A stretch of DNA of 64,000 nt, taken from contig CP102272.1 in assembly GCA_025149125.1 (NCBI GenBank), forward strand, positions 6,014,001 to 6,078,000, given 5' to 3'. This document shows positions 33,229 through 42,604 of this stretch, piece by piece. Within the stretch, counting starts at the first letter, position 1, and each line of letters starts with the position of its first letter. The notes under the pieces were generated by a model, which made no database searches, was not told the origin of the DNA, and worked only from the letters and a program-made list of their open reading frames with translations. Both the position numbers and the translations under genes were made by a program. This DNA comes from [Clostridium] asparagiforme DSM 15981. Its GTDB lineage: Bacteria; Bacillota; Clostridia; Lachnospirales; Lachnospiraceae.

Positions 33229-33453
33229 ATGTCAACATTAATCGCAATCGGAGCAGGTATCGCAGTTCTCACAGGAATCGGAGCAGGGGTCGGAATCGGA
33301 ATCGCCACCTCCAAGGCAGTGGACGCCATCGCCAGACAGCCGGAGGCCGAGGGCAAGATCAGCAAAGCGCTGTTACTTGGCTGCGCATTGGCCGAGGCGA
33401 CCGCCATCTACGGTTTCGTCATCGCCCTTCTGATCATTATGCTGTTAAAATAA
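33229..33453 (+). CDS. atpE: F-type ATP synthase subunit c
   Basis: 74 residues in a two-helix hairpin. The polar loop is ARQPEAEG (35-42) and the ion-binding Glu lies in CALAEATAIYGF (Glu56). The Gln found in helix one of Na+-coupled c-subunits is Ile here (GVGIGIA), and the Ser after the Glu is Ala, although Thr58 and Tyr61 remain. This favours proton coupling, as an inference. A good AAAGGAG site precedes the ATG. Rings of this subunit rotate within the membrane. Confidence 0.97.
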   Translation: MSTLIAIGAGIAVLTGIGAGVGIGIATSKAVDAIARQPEAEGKISKALLLGCALAEATAIYGFVIALLIIMLLK

Positions 33454-33477
33454 TTTCAGGAAAGGCAGGCGAAACGA

Positions 33478-33978
33478 ATGCTGCGATTAGATTGGAATAT
33501 GGTGATCACAATCGTCAACCTGATTGTGCTCTGTCTGTTATTGAAGAAATTTTTGATCGGGCCGGTCACCGCCATTATGGAACAGCGGGCCGCTCTGATT
33601 GAGCAGCAGCTCGCCGATGCCAAAAACGACAAGCAGGCGGCCGGGGATTTAAAAGCCAGCTATGAAGAAAAGCTGAAAACCTCCGACGCCGAGTCCATCC
33701 GGATCGTGGAGGAGTCCAGGGCCAGCGCCCGGGCGGAATACGACCGGATCGTGGCCGAGGCGGACCGCAAGGCGGCCAGAATCCTGGAAGATGCGAAAAA
33801 GGCCGCCGAGCAGGAGCGGGAAAAGACCCTGGAGGAAGCCCGCACGCAGATCGCAGGCCTTGTGATGGCCGCCACCGCAAAGGTCTTAAGCGAGAGCGGG
33901 GAGGCCGGCCAGAGTTTGCAGCTCTACGACCAATATCTGGCGAAAGCAGGTGTGACGGATGAATCAAACCGCAATTAA
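33478..33978 (+). CDS. atpF: F-type ATP synthase subunit b
   Basis: 166 residues. One N-terminal membrane helix (about 7-24, MVITIVNLIVLCLLLKKFL) is followed by a long charged coiled coil (about 35-130), rich in Glu, Lys and Ala. The dimer is the peripheral stator linking subunit a to delta and alpha. It follows atpE by 24 bp, and its end overlaps atpH by 20 bp. Typical length. Confidence 0.95.
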   Translation: MLRLDWNMVITIVNLIVLCLLLKKFLIGPVTAIMEQRAALIEQQLADAKNDKQAAGDLKASYEEKLKTSDAESIRIVEESRASARAEYDRIVAEADRKAARILEDAKKAAEQEREKTLEEARTQIAGLVMAATAKVLSESGEAGQSLQLYDQYLAKAGVTDESNRN

Positions 33979-34462
33979 TTACGCCACCGCGCTCTATGAG
34001 CTTTCCATCCCCGGCGAGGCGGTGGATGAGACGGACGCGCTGTTCGCCCAGGCGCCGCAGTTGCGGCAGGTGTTGTCCAGCCCGGTAACTTCCTTAAAGG
34101 AAAAGCATGCGGCCATCGTCCGGATCTTTCCCCCGGCCATGCAGAACTTTCTAAAGGAGCTCTGCGACAACCAGGACGCGGACCGGATCGGCGAGATTCT
34201 GGAAGCGTACCGCGGCCTCTGCCTTGAGAAAAACGGCATACTCCGGGCCGAGCTTCGCTGCGCGGTCCAGCCGACCGGCGAGCAGCTGGAACAGATGACC
34301 GCCCGCCTTTGCCGCAAATACCAAAAGTCCGACGTCCGCTGGACGATCCGGCATGACCCTTCCCTGATCGGCGGTTTTGTGATCCGGGTAGGCGATGTGG
34401 AAAGCGACTGGAGCCTGAAAGGGCGCCTGAAGCAATTACAGCAAAAATTGATGTGGAGGTGA
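33959..34462 (+). CDS. atpH: F-type ATP synthase subunit delta
   Basis: 167 residues. The N-terminal six-helix domain starts NQTAINYATALYELS, and the C-terminal part ends IGGFVIRVGDVESDWSLKGRLKQL, close to the family's GG-x-D-S-x-x-xLxxL pattern. It caps the top of the alpha/beta head and binds subunit b. It overlaps both neighbours' ends: 20 bp with atpF, and close coupling to the GTG start of atpA. Function follows from family and position. Confidence 0.94.
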   Translation: MNQTAINYATALYELSIPGEAVDETDALFAQAPQLRQVLSSPVTSLKEKHAAIVRIFPPAMQNFLKELCDNQDADRIGEILEAYRGLCLEKNGILRAELRCAVQPTGEQLEQMTARLCRKYQKSDVRWTIRHDPSLIGGFVIRVGDVESDWSLKGRLKQLQQKLMWR

Positions 34463-34467
34463 ACTGC

Positions 34468-35973
34468 GTGGGTTCCATCAGCTCAAGTGAAATCATCTCA
34501 ATCCTGAAAGAAGAGATTGAGAATTATGACCTGGATACCGGCGACCAGGAGGTCGGGCAGGTAATCTGGGTCGGTGACGGCATCGCCACCATATATGGAA
34601 TGGATCAAGCCATGTACGGCGAGATCGTACTGTTTGAAAACGGAATCAAGGGCATGGTTCAGGATGTGCGCAAAAATGAAATCGGCTGCATCCTGTTCGG
34701 CTCCGATACCGGAATCCGGGAAGGCACCAAGGTCACCCGGACCAAAAAGAAAGCGGGCATCCCCGTGGGAGAGGCATTCATCGGCCGCGTCATCGACCCC
34801 TTAGGGGCTCCCATCGACGGGAAAGGTCCCATCGCTTCCGAGGACTACCGGCCCATTGAGAACGAGGCCCCCGGAATCATTGACCGTAAGTCTGTAAGCG
34901 TTCCGCTGGAGACCGGAATTCTTTCCATCGACTCCATGTTCCCCATCGGCCGTGGACAGCGCGAGCTGATCATCGGGGACCGTCAGACCGGAAAGACCTC
35001 CATCGCAGTGGATACCATTTTAAATCAGAAGGGCAAGGACGTAATCTGTATCTACGTGGCCATCGGCCAGAAGGCCTCCACCGTAGCGGGAATCGTGTCC
35101 ACCCTTCAGAAATACGACGCCATGGACTACTCCATCGTGCTGTCGTCCACCGCCAGCCAGCCGGCGCCCCTGCAGTACATCGCGCCCTACTCCGGCACCG
35201 CCCTTGCGGAATACTTCATGTACAAGGGTAAGGACGTGCTGATCGTCTACGACGACCTGTCCAAGCACGCGGTGGCCTACCGGGCCCTGTCCCTGCTGCT
35301 GGAACGCTCTCCGGGCCGCGAGGCATACCCCGGCGACGTGTTCTACCTGCACTCCAGACTGTTGGAACGCTCCAGCCGTTTGAGCGACGAGCTGGGCGGC
35401 GGGTCCATTACCGCCCTGCCCATCATCGAGACCCAGGCGGGCGACGTGTCCGCCTACATTCCGACCAACGTCATCTCCATCACCGACGGCCAGATCTTCC
35501 TGGAGAGCGACCTGTTCTTCGCCGGAATGCGCCCCGCCGTAAACGTTGGCCTCTCCGTATCCCGCGTGGGCGGCGCAGCCCAGACTAAAGCCATGAAAAA
35601 GGCCTCCGGCAGCATCCGAATCGATCTGGCCCAGTTCCGTGAGATGCAGGTGTTCACCCAGTTCAGCTCGGATCTGGACGCCACCACCAAGGAACAGCTG
35701 ACCTACGGCGACGGCCTGATGGAGCTGTTAAAGCAGCCCCTGTACCACCCCATGAGCCTTCACGCCAAGGTCATCACCCTGTGCGCGGCCACCCATAAGG
35801 AATTTCTGGATATCGACAAGCGTGCTGTCAAAGACTTCCAGAACGGCCTTCTGGAATACTTCGACCGCGTTCACCCTGAGATCGGACAGGAAATCGAAGC
35901 CAACAAGGCGCTGACCGACGAGCTGACCCAGAAGATTCTGGATGTAACCGCAGAGTATAAAAGCAAAAAGTAG
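34468..35973 (+). CDS. atpA: F-type ATP synthase subunit alpha
   Basis: 501 residues from GTG 34468, with GGAGG 8 nt upstream; GTG codons at 34453 and 34459 overlap the ribosome site. Walker A is GDRQTGKTS (about 169-177), and the C-terminal signature PAVNVGLSVSRVGGAAQ is intact. The non-catalytic head subunit alternates with beta. The conserved Arg finger region VGLSVSRVG is present. Complete. Confidence 0.97.
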   Translation: MGSISSSEIISILKEEIENYDLDTGDQEVGQVIWVGDGIATIYGMDQAMYGEIVLFENGIKGMVQDVRKNEIGCILFGSDTGIREGTKVTRTKKKAGIPVGEAFIGRVIDPLGAPIDGKGPIASEDYRPIENEAPGIIDRKSVSVPLETGILSIDSMFPIGRGQRELIIGDRQTGKTSIAVDTILNQKGKDVICIYVAIGQKASTVAGIVSTLQKYDAMDYSIVLSSTASQPAPLQYIAPYSGTALAEYFMYKGKDVLIVYDDLSKHAVAYRALSLLLERSPGREAYPGDVFYLHSRLLERSSRLSDELGGGSITALPIIETQAGDVSAYIPTNVISITDGQIFLESDLFFAGMRPAVNVGLSVSRVGGAAQTKAMKKASGSIRIDLAQFREMQVFTQFSSDLDATTKEQLTYGDGLMELLKQPLYHPMSLHAKVITLCAATHKEFLDIDKRAVKDFQNGLLEYFDRVHPEIGQEIEANKALTDELTQKILDVTAEYKSKK

Positions 35974-35981
35974 GTGAGAAT

Positions 35982-36863
35982 ATGGCCAATACCCGAGAGA
36001 TACAGAGCCGGATGAAAAGTATACAGGACACCATGAAAATCACCAACGCCATGTATACCATCTCCTCCTCAAAATTAAAAAAGGCCAGAAAAACGCTGAC
36101 GGACACGGAACCGTACTTCTACTCCCTGCAGCAGATGATCAGCCGTATCCTGCGCCACATCCCCGAGATGGATAATCCCTATTTCGACGCCCGCCCTCAG
36201 ATCAAACCTGAGGACCGCAAGATCGGCTACATCGTGGTCTCCGCCGACAAAGGGCTGGCCGGCGCCTACAACCACAACGTGTTCAAACTGGTGGAGGAAC
36301 AGCTGGAAAAGCCGGGCACTCCCCTGCTCTTCGTGGTGGGCGTTCTGGGACGCCAATATTTCGCCAAAAAGGGCATTCCCGTGGAGGAACAGTTCCACTA
36401 CACGGTGCAGAACCCCAATATGAGCCGGGCGCGCATCATCAGCGAGATGATTCTGGACTACTACCTGACCGGCAAGCTGGATGAGGTGCACATCATCTAC
36501 ACCCGCATGGTAAACGCCATGAAAATGGAGGCGGAGATGGAACAGCTTCTGCCCTTAAAGCGGCTGAGCTTCTCCGTTCCGGCCAACGTACCGCTTGAAG
36601 AGATCAACTTAAAGCCCTCGGCGGATGCGGTGATCAACAGCATCGTGCCCATCTATTGTTCCGGTTTTATCTACGGCAGCCTGGTGGAATCCTACTCCTG
36701 CGAGCAGAATTCCCGCATGCTGGCCATGCAGACGGCTACGGACAGCGCCAAAAAGATGCTCTCCGAGCTGTCCATCGCCTACAACCGCGCCAGACAGGCG
36801 GCCATCACCCAGGAGATCACCGAGGTGATCAGCGGCGCCCGGGCCCAGAAAAACAAGAAATAG
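35982..36863 (+). CDS. atpG: F-type ATP synthase subunit gamma
   Basis: 293 residues. N- and C-terminal helices form the central shaft: start TREIQSRMKSIQDTMKIT, end SELSIAYNRARQAAITQEIT followed by EVISGA. The C-terminal signature TQEITEVISGA is conserved. It turns inside alpha3beta3 and is coupled to the c-ring. It begins 8 bp after atpA with an AGGTGAG site. Confidence 0.97.
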   Translation: MANTREIQSRMKSIQDTMKITNAMYTISSSKLKKARKTLTDTEPYFYSLQQMISRILRHIPEMDNPYFDARPQIKPEDRKIGYIVVSADKGLAGAYNHNVFKLVEEQLEKPGTPLLFVVGVLGRQYFAKKGIPVEEQFHYTVQNPNMSRARIISEMILDYYLTGKLDEVHIIYTRMVNAMKMEAEMEQLLPLKRLSFSVPANVPLEEINLKPSADAVINSIVPIYCSGFIYGSLVESYSCEQNSRMLAMQTATDSAKKMLSELSIAYNRARQAAITQEITEVISGARAQKNKK

Positions 36864-36931
36864 CCGCAAAACCCGGCTGCCGGCGACGGCGGCCGAACAC
36901 GCAACATCCACAAGGAGGTTATCATCGACCT

Positions 36932-38335
36932 ATGAATAAAGGTAAGATCGTACAGGTGTTAGGACCTGTGGTAGATGTATTGTTTGAACATAACAACCTC
37001 CCGGACATAAAAGATGCCCTTGAAGTAGACAACGCCGGAAAGCGCTGTGTGATGGAGGTGGCCCAGCATATCGGCAACGACACGGTCCGCTGCATCATGC
37101 TGGCCTCCAGCGAAGGCCTGTACCGCGGCATGGAAGTCATTGCCACAGGTTCAGGAATCAAGGTGCCCGTGGGCGACGCCACCCTGGGCCGTCTGTTCAA
37201 TGTTCTGGGAGAAACCATCGACGGCGGAGATTCCCTGACGGATTCGCCGCAGTGGGAGATCCACCGCGAACCGCCGGCTTTCGAGGATCAGAGTCCGGTG
37301 GTGGAGATGCTGGAGACGGGAATCAAGGTCATCGACCTGTTAGCCCCCTACGCCAAGGGCGGTAAAATCGGCCTGTTCGGCGGCGCCGGCGTGGGCAAGA
37401 CCGTACTCATTCAGGAGCTGATCAGCAATATCGCCACCGAGCACGGCGGTTACTCCATTTTCACCGGCGTGGGCGAGCGCTCCCGCGAGGGAAACGACCT
37501 CTGGACCGAGATGAAGGAATCCGGAGTTCTGGAGAAAACGGCCCTGGTGTTCGGTCAGATGAACGAGCCGCCGGGGTCCCGTATGCGCGTGGCTGAGACC
37601 GGACTCACCATGGCGGAGTATTTCCGGGATGAGGAGCATCAGAACGTGCTGCTGTTCATCGACAACATCTTCCGTTTCGTCCAGGCCGGTTCCGAGGTGT
37701 CCGCGCTGTTGGGCCGCATGCCCTCCGCCGTGGGTTACCAGCCCACCCTGGCCACCGAGATGGGCCAGCTCCAGGAGCGCATCACCTCCACCAAAAACGG
37801 ATCCGTCACCAGCGTGCAGGCGGTGTACGTTCCCGCCGACGACTTAACCGACCCGGCCCCGGCCACCACCTTCGCCCATCTGGACGCCACTACGGTGTTG
37901 TCCCGTAAGATCGTGGAGCAGGGAATCTACCCGGCGGTGGACCCCCTGGAATCCAACTCCCGTATCCTGGAAGCCGAGGTGGTGGGGCAGGAGCACTACG
38001 AAACAGCCCGCCAGGTCCAGCAGATTCTCCAGAAATACAAGGAGCTTCAGGACATCATCGCCATCCTGGGCATGGAGGAACTGTCCGAGGAGGACAAAAC
38101 CACCGTAAACCGCGCCAGAAAGATCCAGCGTTTCCTGTCTCAGCCCTTCCACGTGGCTGAGAACTTTACCGGCGTGCCCGGCGTCTACGTGCCCGTCAAG
38201 GAGACGATCCGCGGCTTTAAGGCCATTATAGACGGCCAGATGGACCAGTACCCCGAGGCCGCGTTCTTCAACGTGGGCACCATCGACGATGTTGTGAAAA
38301 AGGCCGGGGAGCTGGAACAGAGCGCCGCCAAATAA
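36932..38335 (+). CDS. atpD: F-type ATP synthase catalytic subunit beta
   Basis: 467 residues from ATG 36932 (MNKGKIVQVLGPVVDV), with an AAGGAGG site 13 nt upstream. The same frame stays open upstream through atpG, but that part is not coding. Walker A is GGAGVGKT (about 152-159), the catalytic Glu lies in GVGERSREGNDL and the DELSEED-like motif is MEELSEEDK. It makes ATP from ADP and phosphate at the alpha/beta interface. Complete and typical. Confidence 0.97.
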   Translation: MNKGKIVQVLGPVVDVLFEHNNLPDIKDALEVDNAGKRCVMEVAQHIGNDTVRCIMLASSEGLYRGMEVIATGSGIKVPVGDATLGRLFNVLGETIDGGDSLTDSPQWEIHREPPAFEDQSPVVEMLETGIKVIDLLAPYAKGGKIGLFGGAGVGKTVLIQELISNIATEHGGYSIFTGVGERSREGNDLWTEMKESGVLEKTALVFGQMNEPPGSRMRVAETGLTMAEYFRDEEHQNVLLFIDNIFRFVQAGSEVSALLGRMPSAVGYQPTLATEMGQLQERITSTKNGSVTSVQAVYVPADDLTDPAPATTFAHLDATTVLSRKIVEQGIYPAVDPLESNSRILEAEVVGQEHYETARQVQQILQKYKELQDIIAILGMEELSEEDKTTVNRARKIQRFLSQPFHVAENFTGVPGVYVPVKETIRGFKAIIDGQMDQYPEAAFFNVGTIDDVVKKAGELEQSAAK

Positions 38336-38347
38336 GGAGTGAGGCTT

Positions 38348-38755
38348 GTGAACACATTTTACCTGAACATTACCGCAAGCGACAAGGTATTTTACGCAGA
38401 CCACTGCAAGGCTCTGGTGATCCCGCTGGCGGACGGCGAGAAGGAGGTTCTTCCCCACCACGAGAACATGATCATCGCCATCTCCACCGGTGAGATGCGG
38501 CTTCAGAAGCCGGACGGCCAGTGGCTGCACGCGGTGGTTGGCAACGGTTTTATACAGATTATGAACAACCGCGTGAAGATGCTGGTGGACACCGCCGAGC
38601 TGCCGGAGGACATCGACCTCCGGCGCGCCCAGGAGGCAAAGGAGCGGGCCGAAGAGCAGCTCCGCCAGAAGCAGAGCATCGTGGAGCACTCCCACTCCGA
38701 GGCCTCGCTGGCCCGGGCGCTGACCCGCCTGCGCATCAAAGAAAAATACGTGTAG
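38348..38755 (+). CDS. atpC: F-type ATP synthase subunit epsilon
   Basis: 135 residues from GTG 38348, with AAGGAG 8 nt upstream. The N-terminal beta sandwich includes GEKEVLPHHENMIIAI and GNGFIQIMNNRVKMLVDTAE; the C-terminal helical hairpin (about 85-130) is the regulatory part that can inhibit hydrolysis. It is the last gene of the atp operon. Some motifs differ from Bacillus, but the fold pattern is clear. Confidence 0.93.
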   Translation: MNTFYLNITASDKVFYADHCKALVIPLADGEKEVLPHHENMIIAISTGEMRLQKPDGQWLHAVVGNGFIQIMNNRVKMLVDTAELPEDIDLRRAQEAKERAEEQLRQKQSIVEHSHSEASLARALTRLRIKEKYV

Positions 38756-38766
38756 AACGACTTTAC

Positions 38767-38795
38767 TTGTTAAAAGGCTTCCGATGGGCTATAAT
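38767..38795 (+). promoter_or_regulatory. Promoter of the DUF1461 gene
   Basis: TTGTTA (38767-38772), 17-bp spacer, TATAAT (38790-38795). Confidence 0.65.
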
Positions 38796-38839
38796 AAAGG
38801 ATGTTTTTAGTACATCCCCCAAAGGAGGCCTTTTTTCAT

Positions 38840-39532
38840 ATGAAATTTGTACACAGACTGCTGGGGATTCTCATCGCGTTCTGCCTGATGTGGATCCTGT
38901 TCATAACCTCAATTCAGGCCGTGGTCTACTGGAATCCCGGATATTTTGAGAAGGAGTACACAAAATATCAGGTCCTGGACGATCTCCCTCCAATGACCAT
39001 GGAGGATCTTCTGGACGTGACCGACGAAATGATGGATTACTTAAAGGGTGACCGCGCCGACCTGCATGTGGTCACCACCATGGGCGGTGAGACCCGCGAG
39101 TTCTTCAACAACCGCGAGATCGCGCACATGGAGGACGTGCGCGACCTGTTCCTCGGGGCTATTTTCCTGCGCCGCGTGTGCCTTGTGGCTGCCGTTGCCT
39201 GCCTGGCGCTTCTGTTCGGCTTAAAAGCGCAGATCCGCCGCGTGCTGCCCCCCGCCCTCTGCCTGGGCACCGGCCTGTTCTTCGGCATCCTGGCGGTTCT
39301 GGCGGCCATCATATCCACAGACTTCTCCAAATACTTCGTCGTTTTCCACCACATCTTCTTTAAAAATGACCTGTGGATTCTCAATCCGGAAACGGACATG
39401 CTGATCAATATTGTTCCCGAAGGCTTTTTCCTGGACACCGCCGCGCGTATCGCGGGCCTGTACGGAGCGCTGGTGCTGGTCCTCTTCGGCGTCAGCCTGT
39501 TTCTGTCGCTGCGCGGCAGGGGGAAAAAATAA
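38840..39532 (+). CDS. TIGR01906/DUF1461 family integral membrane protein
   Basis: 230 residues from ATG 38840 (AAAGGAGG site). Helix one (about 5-28) is followed by an outer domain of about 85 residues containing MTMEDLLDVTDEMMDYLKG and FNNREIAHMEDVRDLF, then three more helices (about 114-132, 138-158 and 205-225). The FHHIFFKNDLWILNPETDMLINIVP stretch (partly: FHHIFFKNDLWILNPETD) before the last helix is the family hallmark. The function of this widespread Firmicutes/actinobacterial family is not established. It has its own promoter and lies between atpC and a carboxypeptidase gene. Confidence 0.88.
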   Translation: MKFVHRLLGILIAFCLMWILFITSIQAVVYWNPGYFEKEYTKYQVLDDLPPMTMEDLLDVTDEMMDYLKGDRADLHVVTTMGGETREFFNNREIAHMEDVRDLFLGAIFLRRVCLVAAVACLALLFGLKAQIRRVLPPALCLGTGLFFGILAVLAAIISTDFSKYFVVFHHIFFKNDLWILNPETDMLINIVPEGFFLDTAARIAGLYGALVLVLFGVSLFLSLRGRGKK

Positions 39533-39631
39533 CACCTTTTTATCTTTACTTGGGTTCGGAAATCTTTTATACTATAAGGTGACTCTTTCCGCCCCCTCTC
39601 AGTGATTTTATGGACAGGAGAACCGAATATA

Positions 39632-41419
39632 ATGAAGCGATTATTTGCGCTGTGCCTGGCATTCGCCCTGTGCGCCGTGCCGATGACCGCCTGGGCGGCC
39701 CCAGCCTGGCCGTCCGGCGTGACAATTCAGGCGGACGGCGGCATTGTCATGGAGGCCGGCACCGGAACCGTTTTATACGGCAAGAATATGGATCAACCCT
39801 ATTATCCCGCCAGTATCACCAAGATACTGACGGCTTTAATCGTGATTGAATCCTGCGATTTAGACGAGATTGTCACCTTCTCCCACGATGCGGTTTACAA
39901 CGTGGAGGCGGACAGCAGCTCCGCCGGCATCGACGAGGGAGATCAGCTGACCGTGCGCGACTGCCTGTACGCCCTGTTATTGGCCTCGGCCAACGAGAGC
40001 GCCAACGCCCTTGCGGAGCACGTCAGCGGCACCCGAGAGGCCTTTGCGGACCTGATGAACCAGCGGGCCGCCAGCCTGGGCTGCACCGGAAGCCATTTCG
40101 CCAATCCCAGCGGACTCAACGACGAAAACCACTACACCACCGCCCACGACATGGCAAAGATCGCCCAGGCGGCCATCCAGAATCCAACCTTTGTAGAAAT
40201 CTGCGGTTCCCGCACTTACCGCCTCCCCAATATGAAACGCGCTCCTGCAGAGAAATTTCCCGACGGCTATCCCATCGCCAACCATCACAAAATGTGGAAC
40301 CGCAACGATGCCGCCTACTATAACGGAGCGTTCTGCGGAAAAACAGGATATACGTCCCTGGCGGGCAACACCCTGGTCACCTGCGCCAAACGCGGAGATA
40401 TGACGCTGATCGCCGTTGTGCTGAACGGCCACCTGACCCATTACACGGACACCAAGGCCATGCTGGACTTCGGGTTCGGGAATTTCCAGTCCCTCAAAAT
40501 CTCGGAGTTTGAGACCACCTACACCTCCCTGGACAACGATATGACCATTGCGGGAATGACAGCAAAGGATACCATATCCCTGGATCTGGATGAGGACAGC
40601 CGGATTGTGATCCCCAAGAGCGCCGGATTCTCCGACGCGGTGCCTCATCTCTCCTACACCCTGGACCGGAACGCTCCCTCCAACGCCATCGCCCAGGTCA
40701 ACTATACCTACGGCGACCAGCCGGTGGGCCGCTCCTATCTGCTCCTCGGCGGAGCCGGGGGCGCGGACGGCAGCGGGCAGGCGGCGGACGGTTCCGGCAC
40801 CGATGGCGGCGGACAGACGGCGGGCGGATCGAATGGAAACAGCGGCAGCCAGGCGGCGGATCCCTCTAATGGCAACGGTAGCGGGCAGGCGGCGGACGGT
40901 ACCAACGGCAACGGCGGCCAGCCAGCGGACGGTACCAACACCAACGGAGGCCAGCCGGCGGACGGCTCTAACGGCAACAACGCCAGCCCCGCCTCAGACG
41001 GCTCTAACGGCAGCAACGCCAGCCCCGTACCAGACGGTTCAAACACTGGGAGCGCCCCCCACGGCTCCGGCGCTTCCGGTCTGATCCCGCCCGGCGGCGG
41101 AGGCGGCAAACCGGGCGGCGGCTCACCCAACACCGCGACCAGCTTCAAGATTCCCTCCAACCTCGCGGCCGTGCTGGGAATCGCCGCCTCCCTTGCCGTG
41201 ATCACGGCCATCATCGTGGCGGTCAAGCTCTATGTGCGCAGGCGACAGGAGGCCATGGCGCTGCAGAGACGGCAGCGCAGAATCCAACGCCTGGAGGATA
41301 TCGGCTACTCAACCGCGGAATTTGAGCGGATTATGGAGCAGTACCGCTCCTCCACCACCTCCTACACGCCTCCCGCAAAACGGAGCAGGCGGAAGCGTTT
41401 TCCCTTCCGGAGGTCGTAA
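39632..41419 (+). CDS. D-alanyl-D-alanine carboxypeptidase with low-complexity stalk and C-terminal membrane anchor
   Basis: About 595 residues with a signal peptide ending near TAWAAPAW. The S11 peptidase motifs are SITK (nucleophile Ser, about residue 62), SANESAN, and KTGYTS. The enzyme trims the terminal D-Ala from peptidoglycan stem peptides. After a beta-rich C-terminal domain (to about 360) comes a long Gly/Asn/Ser/Ala/Asp stalk with repeats such as DGTNGNGGQPA (about 370-490), then a membrane helix (about 515-537) and a basic cytoplasmic tail. Most DacA/DacF proteins end in an amphipathic helix, so the stalk plus true membrane helix is unusual. An ATG 30 bp upstream is less likely. 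Confidence 0.93.
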   Translation: MKRLFALCLAFALCAVPMTAWAAPAWPSGVTIQADGGIVMEAGTGTVLYGKNMDQPYYPASITKILTALIVIESCDLDEIVTFSHDAVYNVEADSSSAGIDEGDQLTVRDCLYALLLASANESANALAEHVSGTREAFADLMNQRAASLGCTGSHFANPSGLNDENHYTTAHDMAKIAQAAIQNPTFVEICGSRTYRLPNMKRAPAEKFPDGYPIANHHKMWNRNDAAYYNGAFCGKTGYTSLAGNTLVTCAKRGDMTLIAVVLNGHLTHYTDTKAMLDFGFGNFQSLKISEFETTYTSLDNDMTIAGMTAKDTISLDLDEDSRIVIPKSAGFSDAVPHLSYTLDRNAPSNAIAQVNYTYGDQPVGRSYLLLGGAGGADGSGQAADGSGTDGGGQTAGGSNGNSGSQAADPSNGNGSGQAADGTNGNGGQPADGTNTNGGQPADGSNGNNASPASDGSNGSNASPVPDGSNTGSAPHGSGASGLIPPGGGGGKPGGGSPNTATSFKIPSNLAAVLGIAASLAVITAIIVAVKLYVRRRQEAMALQRRQRRIQRLEDIGYSTAEFERIMEQYRSSTTSYTPPAKRSRRKRFPFRRS

Positions 41420-41425
41420 TTATCA

Positions 41426-41454
41426 TTGAACTTGCTCTTTCGATAGAGTATAAT
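41426..41454 (+). promoter_or_regulatory. Promoter of the KdpDE-like pair
   Basis: TTGAAC (41426-41431), 17-bp spacer, TATAAT (41449-41454), 38 bp before the kinase ATG. Confidence 0.75.
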
Positions 41455-41491
41455 GGCTTTGTATATACCGATTTTAATGGAGCGAACGGTC

Positions 41492-42604
41492 ATGTCCACA
41501 CCAAAAGGCTTCCGTCTGGGAGCTCACATTTGTCATGTAATACGCCAGCTGCCGGTCACTGCGATGATCCTGGCCATGGCGACCCTGATCTCCACGGTGT
41601 TTTTTCACTTCAGCAACAATGTGATTAACATCTCGCTGATCTTTATTGTGGCGATTGTATTCATCGCACGCGCCACAAACTGCTATACCGTGGGAATCCT
41701 GGCATCCCTATACGGCGTTTTCTGGGTGAACTTTGCTTACACCTTCCCCTATATGACGCTGGACTTCACGCTGTCCGGGTATCCCATCACCTTCATCGGA
41801 ATGGCCCTGATCTCCACCCTTGTCAGCAGTATGACCATACACGAGGCTAAACAAAACCAGCTGCTCCAGGAAAAGGACCACATGCTGATGGAAGCGGAGA
41901 AGGAGACCATGCGCGCCAATCTGCTGCGGGCGATCTCCCATGATCTTCGGACGCCTTTAACCACCATCCTGGGCACCAGCAGCACGCTGATGGAGCACGG
42001 AGAAAACCTCTCCTGCGCCGAGCGCAGAAAAATGGCTCAGAACATCTACTCAGACGCGGACTGGCTTCTGCACATGGTAGAAAACCTGCTGTCCATCACC
42101 CGCATCCAGGACGAACGCGGCGTGGCCCACGTGAAAAAGTCGGAGGAGCCGGTGGAGGAAGTGGTCTCCGAGGCCGTCCAGCGGTTCCGCAGGCGGTTTC
42201 CGGATGCATTGGTCACCGTCACCGTACCCGAGGAGTTTATCGTCATTCCCATGGACGCCACGCTCATCGAACAGGTCATCAACAATCTGCTGGAAAACGC
42301 CTACTATCACGCCGGCAGCGACCTCCCCATCGAGCTCTCCGTGACGCTCAATGGGCCAGACGCCGCATTCACGGTCAAAGATCACGGAAAGGGGATTGAT
42401 CCCCAGCTTTTGGGAACCATGTTTGAGGGCGGAACCCTCAAGCGCGGTACCGGCACGGACGCCCACAAGGGCATGGGCATCGGCCTGTCCATCTGCCGCA
42501 CCATCGTAGCGGCCCACAACGGGCAGATATCCGCGGGAAACCATGAAAACGGCGCGGAATTCACATTTATATTACCAGATTGGAGAAAAGACTATGGAGC
42601 CTAA
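41492..42604 (+). CDS. KdpD-like sensor histidine kinase, short form
   Basis: 370 residues from ATG 41492. A DUF4118 membrane block of three to four helices (about 20-118) resembles KdpD but lacks the long N-terminal KdpD and Usp domains. A coiled linker leads to HisKA with the H-box AISHDLRTPLTTI, then HATPase_c with NNLLENAYYHA, KDHGKGI and GMGIGLSICR. It overlaps the regulator gene by 11 bp. KdpD controls K+ uptake in E. coli, but no kdpFABC genes are here, so the stimulus is unknown. Confidence 0.9.
   Translation: MSTPKGFRLGAHICHVIRQLPVTAMILAMATLISTVFFHFSNNVINISLIFIVAIVFIARATNCYTVGILASLYGVFWVNFAYTFPYMTLDFTLSGYPITFIGMALISTLVSSMTIHEAKQNQLLQEKDHMLMEAEKETMRANLLRAISHDLRTPLTTILGTSSTLMEHGENLSCAERRKMAQNIYSDADWLLHMVENLLSITRIQDERGVAHVKKSEEPVEEVVSEAVQRFRRRFPDALVTVTVPEEFIVIPMDATLIEQVINNLLENAYYHAGSDLPIELSVTLNGPDAAFTVKDHGKGIDPQLLGTMFEGGTLKRGTGTDAHKGMGIGLSICRTIVAAHNGQISAGNHENGAEFTFILPDWRKDYGA

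Noticed and set aside
36656..36931. N-terminal extension of ATP synthase beta
   Set aside because: The frame is open upstream by chance within atpG. The canonical beta start MNKGKIVQ at 36932 follows a ribosome site.
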